64,000 bases of DNA from Cytobacillus oceanisediminis (GCF_003182355.1 NZ_QGTW01000015.1:62001-126000), one strand, 5' to 3'. Shown: positions 41,758-50,483, numbered from the stretch's first letter. The notes: generated by a model from the sequence alone, not told the origin. A program made the numbers and translations.

Positions 41758-42762
41758 TTACTTCACTTCTAGAATTGTTTCATATAGATCATACTGTTCA
41801 GGCTTGAGGCTATCTTTGATCGCAGGCTGCATTTTTTCACGGAAGGCATCCTGATCAACATCGACAAACTCCATTCCTTCACTTTCCAGCTCAGACTCTA
41901 TCTTTGAAATTTCTTCATCATAAAGTTTCTCTCCAAATGCTTGTGCTTCTGCAGCTGCTTCAGTTACAGCTTTTTTCTGTTCATCATTAAGGGCCTCAAA
42001 CTGTTTGTTGCCAACTAGAATATAAATCCAGGAATATACATGCTCTGTACGATTCACATATTTTTGTACTTCATACAATCCACCGCTCTGAATTAAGTCC
42101 ACAGGGTTTTCCTGTCCTTTGATAACTCCTTGCTGTAAGCCAGTGAATACTTCATTGAAGTCCATAACCTGCGGTTTAGCACCTGCTTCTTCCCAAACCT
42201 TCAGGAACAGTGGAACATTTGGCACACGCATTGAAAAACCTTTTAAATCTGATGGTGACTCAATAGGCTCACTTGAAGTTAAATTACGCGGAGCACGTGT
42301 ATGATAATACAAAGGAGTCAATCCAACTTTTTCAGTGATTTCCTTTTCAATCTCTTCACCGATTTCCCCTTCTACAACCTTTTTCACATGGTCAAGATCG
42401 CGGAAGGCATACGGAACTGCCATCAAAGCAGCTTTAGGCGCCCAGTTTTGCATGGTTTCACCGGAAATGACCATGTCAGCGGTACCCGCCTTAATCGCAT
42501 TAATTGTATCCGTTTCTCCGCCAAGAGAGTTATTAGGGAAAATTTGAATTTCAATTTGACCGTCTGTTTTTTCACTAACTAGATCTGCAAATTCCTCAGC
42601 TGTTTTATGCCAAATATGATTTTCATCTGCCAAGTGGCCAAACTTCCACTTGATTACCTCTCCTTCTTGCTTCTCTCCGCTTGCACCATTTGAACCGCCT
42701 GAACCACAAGCACTAAGCATCAATGTCGCTGCTAAAACACCAGATAACCACTTTATTTTCAT
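41758..42762 (-). CDS. dctP: TRAP transporter substrate-binding lipoprotein (DctP)
   Basis: The 334-aa protein starts with a lipoprotein signal (MKIKWLSGVLAATLMLSACG, lipobox LSAC). The mature part has the DctP fold, with LPLYYHTRAPRNLTSSEPIE and MRVPNVPLFLKVWEEAGAKP around the conserved Arg that binds a carboxylate and GLQQGVIKGQENPVDLI. TRAP proteins of this cluster bind sugar acids such as hexuronates, gulonate or mannonate, which fits the enzymes in the operon. ATG 42762 follows AGGGGAG. Confidence 0.92.
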   Translation of the reverse strand: MKIKWLSGVLAATLMLSACGSGGSNGASGEKQEGEVIKWKFGHLADENHIWHKTAEEFADLVSEKTDGQIEIQIFPNNSLGGETDTINAIKAGTADMVISGETMQNWAPKAALMAVPYAFRDLDHVKKVVEGEIGEEIEKEITEKVGLTPLYYHTRAPRNLTSSEPIESPSDLKGFSMRVPNVPLFLKVWEEAGAKPQVMDFNEVFTGLQQGVIKGQENPVDLIQSGGLYEVQKYVNRTEHVYSWIYILVGNKQFEALNDEQKKAVTEAAAEAQAFGEKLYDEEISKIESELESEGMEFVDVDQDAFREKMQPAIKDSLKPEQYDLYETILEVK

Positions 42763-42789
42763 TGTTTTTCTCCCCTTTTTACTATAGAT

Positions 42790-43365
42790 TTAGTTTGTTA
42801 AAAACTGATGTACCGTTGAAGCAATCGTTATCCCTTTTCCAAGGTTTCTTTCTTCATTCGAATTTCTTTCTGATAAACTATCAATAATCGCTGCATCTAA
42901 AATAAGATGTGCAGCTTGATCAAACTGATTCCCAAGCGGCTGAATCGTATCCGGTTCACCTGAAAGACGGTATTTCGTTGCCGCAGGTATGTGCATTCCT
43001 CCGGTAAAGCACGGTTGATTGATAGCTTCTTTATTAGTCGTTATCAGAAATACTTTTGCCCCTGATTTGGAGGCGTTTTCAGAAAAACTTATTGTTTGCC
43101 CTGTTTTGGCTGATCCAGACAAGACTATTAATATATCATTCTCTTGAATTGCCGGGGTGGTAGTTTCCCCCAATACATAGACAGTCTTCCCGCTATGCAT
43201 AAGACGTATGGCAATGGCCTTCACAACCAGTCCTGAACGCCCTTCACCTGTAAAGAAAAAACGTTTATCTTCCTTTAAAAGCTTAACAAACGATTCATAG
43301 TCTTCAGGAACGACATTCGAGCAAACTGCCTTCATTTCTTCAAGAACTTTAAGTACAGTATTCAT
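42790..43365 (-). CDS. hxlB: 6-phospho-3-hexuloisomerase (SIS domain)
   Basis: The 191-aa product is one SIS domain: FFFTGEGRSGLVVKAIAIRLMH, VYVLGETTTPAIQENDILIV, SGSAKTGQTI and FDQAAHLILDA. It isomerises 3-hexulose-6-phosphate and fructose-6-phosphate and normally works with HPS. Here its HPS partner (35800-36255) is broken, so this enzyme may be idle here or use an HPS from elsewhere. I placed the start at ATG 43365 (AGAGGTGG upstream) instead of the longer frame. It lies ten bases after kdgK. Confidence 0.88.
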   Translation of the reverse strand: MNTVLKVLEEMKAVCSNVVPEDYESFVKLLKEDKRFFFTGEGRSGLVVKAIAIRLMHSGKTVYVLGETTTPAIQENDILIVLSGSAKTGQTISFSENASKSGAKVFLITTNKEAINQPCFTGGMHIPAATKYRLSGEPDTIQPLGNQFDQAAHLILDAAIIDSLSERNSNEERNLGKGITIASTVHQFLTN

Positions 43366-43375
43366 TGCCCACCTC

Positions 43376-44332
43376 TTATCTCTCAATGATGAGCTCATCA
43401 TCAATAAATGCGTTCACTTCATTTAAATAAGGTAGCCCCTCATTATCCCCAGAGACTGTTGTCACTAATGCCCCAACTCCATTAGCAAATTTGAGAAGCC
43501 TTTCCTTACTGAATCCGTTTAGCCAACCATATACATATCCTGCATCAAATCCATCCCCTGCACCTACCGTATCAATAGGAGTAACCAGGAAACTTTCTGC
43601 CCGAGTCCATTTACCATCCCGGAATAGTTTTGATCCGTTTGCACCATCTTTAATTACCAAGTCTTTAATCCCATATTCCCTCGCGAACATAGCAAGTTCA
43701 TCTTCTGCTTCCATTCCACTAATTAACCTAATCTCATCCAATCCGGTCAGTAAAATATCAACATGGGGAAAAATACTATTATAAGCTTTTCTTGCTTCTT
43801 CAATTGACCAAAGCTTAAGCCTGATATTTGGGTCGAAAGAAATCGGGATATTTTTACGTTTTGCTACTTCAATAATTTTTTTTGTAATTTCTATATTCTT
43901 CGGATCAATAGCCAGGAAAACTCCTGTTAAATGCACCAGGTCAACTTCCTCCAAAAGTCTTTCATGGATCATATCTGGTGCCATAGTCAGAATAGGTGAG
44001 TTGTATCGGTAATAGTACGTTTTTCCGGATCCATCTTCATTGATTTCCTTAAAATTAAGTGAAGTCGGACAACCATTCACGAACTCTACACCCGATACAT
44101 CTACCCCTTCTCCTCTTGTGAAGTTATATATGACTCTGCCAAACTCATCTTCCCCCAGCCTGCTAATCCACTTACTGCCTAAACCAAGCCTTGCACATCC
44201 GATTGCGAAGTTCAGTTCTGCACCGCCCACCTTACGTTCAAACTGGGTGACATATCTAAGTGGTCCTTTTACAGCTGGGTTCAGTGTTATCATGGCATCT
44301 CCGATTGTTAAAACTTTGAATGGTGATGACAT
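43376..44332 (-). CDS. kdgK: 2-keto-3-deoxygluconate kinase (PfkB family)
   Basis: The 318-aa PfkB-family kinase has the N-terminal glycine-rich block (VGGAELNFAIGCARLGL), a substrate lid and the C-terminal signature DTVGAGDGFDAGYVYGWL with the catalytic Asp. In this operon it should phosphorylate KDG to KDPG using ATP, linking UxuA to KdgA. ATG 44332 follows TTAGGAGAG; the frame extends six codons further. It follows the LacI regulator by 19 bases. Confidence 0.9.
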   Translation of the reverse strand: MSSPFKVLTIGDAMITLNPAVKGPLRYVTQFERKVGGAELNFAIGCARLGLGSKWISRLGEDEFGRVIYNFTRGEGVDVSGVEFVNGCPTSLNFKEINEDGSGKTYYYRYNSPILTMAPDMIHERLLEEVDLVHLTGVFLAIDPKNIEITKKIIEVAKRKNIPISFDPNIRLKLWSIEEARKAYNSIFPHVDILLTGLDEIRLISGMEAEDELAMFAREYGIKDLVIKDGANGSKLFRDGKWTRAESFLVTPIDTVGAGDGFDAGYVYGWLNGFSKERLLKFANGVGALVTTVSGDNEGLPYLNEVNAFIDDELIIER

Positions 44333-44351
44333 TATTTTCTCTCCTAACACT

Positions 44352-45356
44352 CTATAAAGATTCCCGCTTAACTAAAGCAGGAGCGTATCTTTTAATCTCG
44401 TATTGTTCCTCAAAGTGAGGATTTGAAATTAAGTCTAATAAAACAGAAGCAGCATCGTTGCCAATTTCAAAAGTTGGCTGTTTGATGGCTGTTATCGGTG
44501 TTGCCGAAATTTCCAAAAAATCAGAGTCATCTACCGCGATAACGCTTACATCTTCAGGTACTTTTAATTTCTTTTTTCTTAAAAACTTCAAAAGTTCAAT
44601 GAGCGAAAGATCGTTTGTAGCAAAAAATGCCTCTGGAGTTTCTTCATTCAGCCACATTTTTTCCAGTTCAGGGATAATGTCTTTTCGTTCTGCCGCAATA
44701 ATCCAATCATCATTTACATGCAAACCATTTTGTTTCAGCGTTTTTTTGTATCCATTTATCCGTTCAATCCGGGGTGTCACTTTTTGGCTTACAGACATGG
44801 ATACCAGCCCAATTTTCCCATGGCCTTTTTGGATGATTTGCTGAACGGCAATCTCAGCTGCTCTCTCATTATCCAAAAGCAATGTGGGATAAATGGTTTT
44901 ATCAAGCTTTCTATCCACAAAAACAATAGGAAAATTTGAATGCTTTAGACGTTTATATTGATCTTCATTTCCGATGGTCGGAAAGATAATCAGACCATCA
45001 ACCTGTTTAGCTAAAAGCATATCAATGTATGCACGTTCTTTTTCCGGATTATCATCTGCGTTGCAGACAAACAAATGAAAATCATTTTTTTCGCAGACAT
45101 CTTCAATGGCCCTGATAATTTCTGTCGAAAATGTATGCAGTATGTTGGCAACGATCACTCCAATGGTTGATGACTTCTTTTGCTTCAAACTTTTAGCTAC
45201 GAAATTGGGTATATACCCCAGCTCGCGAATGGCTTCTTCAATGCGCAGCTTAGTGGATTCTGCCATATACTCGTATCGATTATTAATGTACTGTGAAACT
45301 GTACTCTTTGATACTCCTGCTTTTTGCGCAACGTCTAACATCGTTATTTTTTTCAT
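44352..45356 (-). CDS. LacI-family regulator of the sugar-acid operon
   Basis: The 334-aa product has an N-terminal helix-turn-helix and hinge (TMLDVAQKAGVSKSTVSQYI) and a periplasmic-binding-like effector domain. It is the first gene of the operon it presumably controls: three AAAYCGRTTT-type operators lie just upstream. It resembles KdgR-type repressors of Bacillus; the inducer may be KDG or a sugar acid. I used ATG 45356 with GAGAGGA upstream, because LacI proteins start right before the helix-turn-helix. Confidence 0.9.
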   Translation of the reverse strand: MKKITMLDVAQKAGVSKSTVSQYINNRYEYMAESTKLRIEEAIRELGYIPNFVAKSLKQKKSSTIGVIVANILHTFSTEIIRAIEDVCEKNDFHLFVCNADDNPEKERAYIDMLLAKQVDGLIIFPTIGNEDQYKRLKHSNFPIVFVDRKLDKTIYPTLLLDNERAAEIAVQQIIQKGHGKIGLVSMSVSQKVTPRIERINGYKKTLKQNGLHVNDDWIIAAERKDIIPELEKMWLNEETPEAFFATNDLSLIELLKFLRKKKLKVPEDVSVIAVDDSDFLEISATPITAIKQPTFEIGNDAASVLLDLISNPHFEEQYEIKRYAPALVKRESL

Positions 45357-45373
45357 GTGACTTTCCTCTCGCA

Positions 45374-45411
45374 AAACCGATTTTGGTAAATCGGTTTAGT
45401 AAACCGGTTTA
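45374..45411. promoter_or_regulatory. Three tandem LacI-type operators
   Basis: AAACCGATTT (45374), AAATCGGTTT (45388) and AAACCGGTTT (45401) are spaced 14 and 13 bases; the last is part of the perfect palindrome TAAACCGGTTTA. They cover the start of the transcript, as expected for repression. Confidence 0.8.
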
Positions 45412-45416
45412 GTGAA

Positions 45417-45445
45417 AGTATAAATGAAAACCTTTTCAAAATCAA
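45417..45445 (-). promoter_or_regulatory. Promoter with an embedded cre-like site
   Basis: TTGATT (45440-45445), 17-base spacer, TATACT (45417-45422). The spacer is almost filled by TGAAAAGGTTTTCA (45425-45438), which fits the CcpA site with one central mismatch. Glucose should therefore also repress the operon. Confidence 0.7.
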
Positions 45446-45576
45446 TACCAAATTTCAGAATTATTATTAAAGTCTATTCATTTTGAAATTCAGACAACTT
45501 CCACTTCAAAGATTGTCTGTGTTCCACTTTTCCAAAGCCCAGATTCAAGCCAAATAAAAGAAAAAACATAAAAAAA

Positions 45577-45610
45577 AGGCCGCCACTCCATAACGGAATG
45601 GCGGCCATCT
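45577..45610 (-). terminator. Terminator after oxidoreductase remnant
   Basis: GGCCGCCA / TGGCGGCC stem, followed by TTTTTTT on the minus strand. Confidence 0.85.
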
Positions 45611-45626
45611 CTTACTTCTTATAATA

Positions 45627-46085
45627 TTACTTCATCAAATCATGATCCACATAACGCTCGCCGTTTAATTCACTGATTACATTAATGGCAACCTTTGCAC
45701 CGTCTCCAGCCGTAATGATCGTATGGACACTCACACCGGCAATCGTTCCTGCTGCCCAGATGCCTTCTACATTCGTTTTGCCTTCAGCATCAACATTTAA
45801 AACTGTTTTAATGCGCGGCTCTGTACCAGGCTTTGTTTTCAATCCTGCTTTTTCAGCAAGGTCTATTGAAAGCCGGCTGCTACAATTACATGCTTAGCTG
45901 AATATGTATTCTCACCTGCTGTAACAGTAATGCCTTCATCAGCTTTTTCAATGTTTTCAACAGTCGCTTCTATGATCTCTGCTCCAAATTTCTCTGCTTG
46001 CTTTTTGCCTGTTTCAACTAGTTCCGGACCTGTAATTTCCATTACTCCATAATGGTTTTCAACCCTAATCTTCGTCTTTAATATC
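45627..46085 (-). pseudogene. Thioredoxin-reductase-like FAD oxidoreductase remnant
   Basis: Two frames give the second half of a pyridine-nucleotide-disulphide oxidoreductase: KTKIRVENHYGVMEITGPEL through AKHVIVAAG, a frameshift near 45868, then SIDLAEKAGLKTKPGTEPRI and VEGIWAAGTIAGVSVHTII, the FAD-contacting end. The N-terminal FAD-binding GxGxxG and redox-active region are missing. The 5' end fuses into the stop of the upstream helix-turn-helix gene, so a deletion removed the start. Confidence 0.85.
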
Positions 46086-46295
46086 ACGGTCCTCTGGTAT
46101 AGGCTCATTTAAGATTTCTTCAACAAGCTCTTTATATTTCTCCATCTGCTTCAAATGGGAGTTAAACTGTTCCTTATAAACCAGACACTGCTTCCCGTCA
46201 TGGATAGCGCGAATCTTTTTTTGCTGAATCAGGCTTTCTACGTATGCTTCAGGATAGGATAAATACTCTGCGGTTTCTTTAATGGTAAGGTACAT
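46065..46295 (-). CDS. Excisionase-type helix-turn-helix protein, 76 aa
   Basis: ATG 46295 follows AAAGGA. The sequence YLTIKETAEYLSYPEAYVES, then IQQKKIRAIHDGKQCLVYKE is the winged helix of excisionase/MerR-like DNA-binding domains (strand, helix-turn-helix, basic wing). The remaining acidic helix (EEILNEPIPEDRDIKDED) may mediate dimers. It overlaps the oxidoreductase remnant, whose intact form was probably its downstream partner. There is no integrase nearby, so it is likely a regulator. Confidence 0.7.
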   Translation of the reverse strand: MYLTIKETAEYLSYPEAYVESLIQQKKIRAIHDGKQCLVYKEQFNSHLKQMEKYKELVEEILNEPIPEDRDIKDED

Positions 46296-46519
46296 GTAAA
46301 TCATTCCTTTTTTATTTTCGTCTATTATTCTCAGCTGCCAATTTACAGGCACTGGAAGACTCTTTCAAAATCATATAAAATAATACCTGTATATACTATT
46401 TTTAGAATGCTAATATCTTTTCTATTATACAGCTATAATGGAGGAATAAAAAATTAACTTATTTGACTGAATACCAGCCCTCCTTTCAGCCAAATAGAGA
46501 ACAGGAGGATGACAAGCTT

Positions 46520-48178
46520 ATGAATAAGAAAAGGTTATTGGGCTTCTATATTTTTGTAAGCCTAGTGTGGGTATTTGGAACCAACTACCTCTTAGACTTG
46601 CTTGAACCTTCTTCTCTTGCTTTTTACCTTAAAAGGGGTAAAGAATTTCTGTATATTTTGGTTACAGGATGGCTGCTCTATTATTTTATGGGCAAAAGAG
46701 AAGAGCTCAATGCTTCCAGGGAGGATGAAAAACGGCTTTCCACTTTAATCAATTCCATGGTGGACTTTGTTAATTTTAAAGATGGAGAAGGTCGCTGGAT
46801 TGAATCCAATGAATTCGGCCTAAAATTATTCAACCTTGAAAATGTGGACTATAAAGGCAAGAAAGACTCGGAGCTTGCTGAACATACTGATTTTTATGCT
46901 GACGCACTTCGGTACTGTGAGGCATCAGATGAAGAGGCGTGGAAAAACGGGAAAATCACCCGCCTGGAAGAAGTCATTCCCTTGCCTGATGGGACAGAAA
47001 AGACCTTTGACACGATTAAGGTGCCCCTTTTCCATTCAGACGGAAGCCGTAAAGGCCTCGTGATTATCGGGCGTGATATCACGGAAAGAAAACGAGTGGA
47101 AAAATTGCTCGAAGAAAGCCAGCAGCAATACAAATCACTGTTTGAATACAATACAGAAATTGTCTATATGACTGATCTTGATGGAACCATCATGAAGGTG
47201 AACCCTCAATTTAAAGCAGTAACAGGCTATAGCCCTGAAGAAACGCTCGGTAAAAATATTTATGATATTTCTCCTGACCGTTTTAAAGAGAAAGTGAAAG
47301 AAGATTTAACATCGATTCTTGAACATAAAAAGCCAAGAACCTGTGAATTTGAGTTTAGGCATAAGAATGGCGGCCAAATAACCTTACAATGCACTGCCCT
47401 GCCAATTATCGTCAACGGGCAAATTGCAGGAATCATCGGCTATGGCAAAGATGTGACAAAGCTTCGGCAGGCAGAGGAAAGATTGCGCCGAACAGAAAAG
47501 CTTTCCGTTGTAGGGGAGTTGTCTGCAAGTGTTGCCCATGAAATCAGAAATCCGCTGACCTCCTTAAAAGGTTTCGTACAGCTGATGCAGCTGGAGGATG
47601 AAAAACATCAATTCTATTATCAAATCATGCAGGAAGAGCTGGACCGTATTAACCATATTGTCGGCGAGCTGCTGCTGCTGGCTAAGCCGCAGGACATTTG
47701 TTTTACAAAAGCAGACATCCAGACTATTCTGTTTAATGTGATTTCACTTCTAAAAACAGAAGCCAGCATGCATAGTGTTGAAATTGAATTTTTGCTAAAA
47801 TCCGATGTATTCATGATTGAATGCGAACCAAACCAGTTAAAACAGCTCTTTATTAATATTATTAAAAATGCCATTGAAGCTTCTAATGAAGGAGGCAAGG
47901 TGGTCATTACGCTCCTGTCTGAAGATGAACAGGTTACCATCCTTGTGAAGGACGATGGCTGCGGCATGTCAGAAGAACGGCTAAACCGGATCGGCGAACC
48001 TTTTTACTCCTCCAAGGAAAAAGGAACCGGCCTCGGCCTTACTGTCAGCTTCAAAATCGTGCAATCCCATAACGGATCCATCCATTTTAATAGCGAAAAA
48101 GGAAATGGAACCGAGGCAGTCATTAAGCTGCCTGTTAGAAAGCAAACTCCCGTTGTGGAAGCAGAATTGACGATCTAA
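46520..48178 (+). CDS. PAS-domain sensor histidine kinase (sporulation kinase-like)
   Basis: The 552-aa product has two membrane helices close together (LLGFYIFVSLVWVFGTNYLL and FLYILVTGWLLYYF), two PAS domains (about 75-190 and 205-310), a His-kinase box (SASVAHEIRNPLTSLKGFV, His about 340) and an ATPase domain (NIIKNAIEAS, KDDGCGMSEE, KGTGLGLTVS). KinA-E of B. subtilis, which feed the Spo0A phosphorelay, have this layout. No response regulator is adjacent, as usual for phosphorelay kinases. ATG 46520 is preceded by AGGAGG 11 bases away. Confidence 0.88.
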   Translation: MNKKRLLGFYIFVSLVWVFGTNYLLDLLEPSSLAFYLKRGKEFLYILVTGWLLYYFMGKREELNASREDEKRLSTLINSMVDFVNFKDGEGRWIESNEFGLKLFNLENVDYKGKKDSELAEHTDFYADALRYCEASDEEAWKNGKITRLEEVIPLPDGTEKTFDTIKVPLFHSDGSRKGLVIIGRDITERKRVEKLLEESQQQYKSLFEYNTEIVYMTDLDGTIMKVNPQFKAVTGYSPEETLGKNIYDISPDRFKEKVKEDLTSILEHKKPRTCEFEFRHKNGGQITLQCTALPIIVNGQIAGIIGYGKDVTKLRQAEERLRRTEKLSVVGELSASVAHEIRNPLTSLKGFVQLMQLEDEKHQFYYQIMQEELDRINHIVGELLLLAKPQDICFTKADIQTILFNVISLLKTEASMHSVEIEFLLKSDVFMIECEPNQLKQLFINIIKNAIEASNEGGKVVITLLSEDEQVTILVKDDGCGMSEERLNRIGEPFYSSKEKGTGLGLTVSFKIVQSHNGSIHFNSEKGNGTEAVIKLPVRKQTPVVEAELTI

Positions 48179-48184
48179 ACAAGA

Positions 48185-48230
48185 AAAGAGCGATTTCAAT
48201 CAAACGTTTGATTGAAAATCGCTCTTTTTA
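48185..48230. terminator. Terminator built around palindrome copy 3
   Basis: AAAAGAGCGATTT, the CAATCAAAC palindrome with its complement, and AAAATCGCTCTTTTT form one long hairpin with T runs on both strands. Here the dispersed palindrome is the inner part of a terminator. Confidence 0.85.
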
Positions 48231-48309
48231 ATATCCTATGAAGTTGATATGTTGATGATGTTTGCTTTAACAATGGAAATCCAGAGTGTAATTTAAAGGA
48301 AATTCCGTT

Positions 48310-48386
48310 TTATCAACGAAATTGGAAGATATATCAACGAAAAATTTAATATTTCAACGAAAATCCGTTTTTATCAACGAATCTCA
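48310..48386. repeat. 20-bp-period array C (ATCAACGAA units)
   Basis: CAACGA starts at 48314, 48335, 48355 and 48375 (21, 20, 20), usually as TATCAACGAA. This is the reverse complement of the core in array B. The array lies between converging genes. Confidence 0.8.
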
Positions 48387-48409
48387 GAAATCTTCCCCTG
48401 ACTCAGCCG

Positions 48410-49585
48410 CTAGCTCCCCTTAATCTCCAGCAGCTTCTGCCTTAAATCGCTTTCCATGTTGGCGAGATCATGCTCAGCCTGGCGGCGTTTGTTCCGGCCT
48501 TCTTCCTGGATCCTCAAAGTCTCTTCAAGAGTGGAAATCAGATTCTCCTGCGTTTTCTTTAATGTTTCAATATCAACAATGCCGCGCTCATTTTCACGTG
48601 CTGTCTCAATGGTATTCATTTTCAGCATTTCGGCATTTTTCAAAAGAAGATCATTCGTTGTTTTCGAAACTTTCTTCTGGGCTTCTACCGCATGGCGCTG
48701 GCGGAGCAGTGTCAGTGCGATCGCCACCTGGTTTTTCCAAAGCGGAATGGCCGTCATGATGGACGACTGGATTTTTTCCACCAATGCCTGGTTCGTGTTT
48801 TGGATCAGGCGGATTTGAGGCGCACTTTGAATCGTGATTTCACGGCTTAGCTTCAGGTCATAAAGACGCTTATCCAGGCGGTCCGCAAACTGAATCATGT
48901 CATTTACTTCCTGGAACTTCATCTGGTCATTTGTTTCCTCTGCCTTCTTCTTAAGCTCCGGAATGGTCTGATCATGAAGCTCTTCAAGCTTCAGCTCACC
49001 TGCCGCAATATATACATTTAATGCATGGAAATACTCTTTATTATTTTCATAGAGCTTATCAAGCATGACTATATCGGAAAGAAGGAGGTTCTTGCTTCGC
49101 TCCAGCTTCACGCTAATCCGGTCAATCTGCGCTCCTGTTTTCTGATACTTGGATAGCACTTCCTGCACAGACCCCGACAGTTTCCCAAACATCCGTGCCA
49201 AAAAAGAGGCTTTCTCCGGCTTCAGCTCGTCAGGGTTAACATCATTAAATTTCTTCATTAAATCATTAATAATCTCCCCCACTTCGCCGACGTCCTTTTT
49301 TTGGACATGCTCCAGCATCGTATGGGAAAAAGATAATAGCTTTGACTGGGCCGGCGTTCCATAAGAAATCATCGCCTGATGATTGGCCGGGTCAATTTGC
49401 TTGGCCAGCTGATGAGCCTTTTCCCGATTTTCTTCTGGAATGACATCAATCAGCCTTGTCCTCTTTTCCTCCCGGGACGGTGAAGAAACAAGCTCCTGCT
49501 TTTCCCCAAATGGGTCTGCCAACAGGTCATTCATTAAGTTCGCACTATTTGTATTTTTTAACAGGGACGGATTTTCTTCAGTCAT
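48410..49585 (-). CDS. yaaN: TelA-family protein (YaaN)
   Basis: The 391-aa protein is mostly long alpha-helix with the TelA/KlaA core (VEKIQSSIMTAIPLWKNQVAIAL, RQRHAVEAQKKVSKTTNDLL). Such proteins are tied to toxic-anion (tellurite) and envelope-stress resistance; their mechanism is unknown. ATG 49585 overlaps the xpaC stop by four bases (ATGA), giving the same pair as in B. subtilis. Both are read from an ECF promoter at 50272. Confidence 0.88.
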   Translation of the reverse strand: MTEENPSLLKNTNSANLMNDLLADPFGEKQELVSSPSREEKRTRLIDVIPEENREKAHQLAKQIDPANHQAMISYGTPAQSKLLSFSHTMLEHVQKKDVGEVGEIINDLMKKFNDVNPDELKPEKASFLARMFGKLSGSVQEVLSKYQKTGAQIDRISVKLERSKNLLLSDIVMLDKLYENNKEYFHALNVYIAAGELKLEELHDQTIPELKKKAEETNDQMKFQEVNDMIQFADRLDKRLYDLKLSREITIQSAPQIRLIQNTNQALVEKIQSSIMTAIPLWKNQVAIALTLLRQRHAVEAQKKVSKTTNDLLLKNAEMLKMNTIETARENERGIVDIETLKKTQENLISTLEETLRIQEEGRNKRRQAEHDLANMESDLRQKLLEIKGS

Positions 49586-50238
49586 TTTAATCTCCTGCTT
49601 TCATCGTGAATTCTTGAATCTTTTATCTTTTCAATAGAATTCTTGGCAACATCAATTTCAAAGTTGAGCTGATCAATATCTTCCGCTATAACCCGATGAA
49701 GGTCCTCCTCAACATGATGGGTTAGCGCATCAAGTGTACGGCGCGTTTCCTGAAGAGACTGATCAAGCTCACGCGTCTTTTTCGGCTGGGATGACAGAAA
49801 GACATACTTCTCCGCAAGCTCCACTGCGGAATCCAGATGTGAAAAATAAAACTGTTCCGCCTGGTAAAAGCGCTTCGGTTCCTTTCTTGTCAGTCTATAT
49901 ATTCTTCTCGTCACCCTCATGAATTCCATCCGCTGCTTTAGCGTTGGAAAATGGCGAATCGAAAACATCGCCTTATGCAAACGGGTTAACTTCCGCTTCG
50001 CTTCATCAAGGTTTCTCTTTATATATTGGTATTCCCTTCTCGTCAATCCATGCTTTTTCAAAAAACGGTGCCTCTGGATCACTCCGCCCGCCCAATAAGT
50101 GAGCAGTCCCGTTCCAACACCAAAAGCACCCGACAGGAGAAAGGTTTGATCAAAGGCAAAATAACTTACCAGCCAAACACTTACAGACAATGGAATAGCC
50201 GTCAGCACACGGAATGCAAAACCTACAAAAGAATTCAT
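49582..50238 (-). CDS. xpaC: XpaC-family membrane protein
   Basis: The 218-aa product has two N-terminal membrane helices (FAFRVLTAIPLSVSVWLVSYF; FLLSGAFGVGTGLLTYWAGG) and a helical cytoplasmic part (RLTRKEPKRFYQAEQFYFSH). The XpaC family got its name from hydrolysis of a chromogenic phosphate but its true role is unknown; it is the steady partner of TelA/YaaN. I moved the start from 50259 to ATG 50238: AGGAG lies nine bases upstream, and the ECF promoter's expected transcript start (about 50265) would leave no leader for the first ATG. Confidence 0.85.
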   Translation of the reverse strand: MNSFVGFAFRVLTAIPLSVSVWLVSYFAFDQTFLLSGAFGVGTGLLTYWAGGVIQRHRFLKKHGLTRREYQYIKRNLDEAKRKLTRLHKAMFSIRHFPTLKQRMEFMRVTRRIYRLTRKEPKRFYQAEQFYFSHLDSAVELAEKYVFLSSQPKKTRELDQSLQETRRTLDALTHHVEEDLHRVIAEDIDQLNFEIDVAKNSIEKIKDSRIHDESRRLK

Positions 50239-50271
50239 CTCTATCGACTCCTGACTCATAGTCCTACTATT

Positions 50272-50300
50272 TATACGTTACTCGCAAACACAAAGTTTCA
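50272..50300 (-). promoter_or_regulatory. ECF (sigma-W-like) promoter of xpaC-yaaN
   Basis: TGAAAC (50295-50300), 17 bases, CGTATA (50272-50277) on the minus strand. Confidence 0.7.
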
Positions 50301-50483
50301 TCCACAGGAAAAAAACAGCACTATTTAATCAAATTCAGGCACCCGCCCTTAAATCTATTAAAACACTTTTAAAAAACTTCTCAAGTATAACGATACAAAA
50401 AACCCCGCAGCCCCGCCATAGACCACATAAGTAAAGACATCTAAGACCTGAGACGTATTTAATTCGTTTTTCCTATATAAAAA

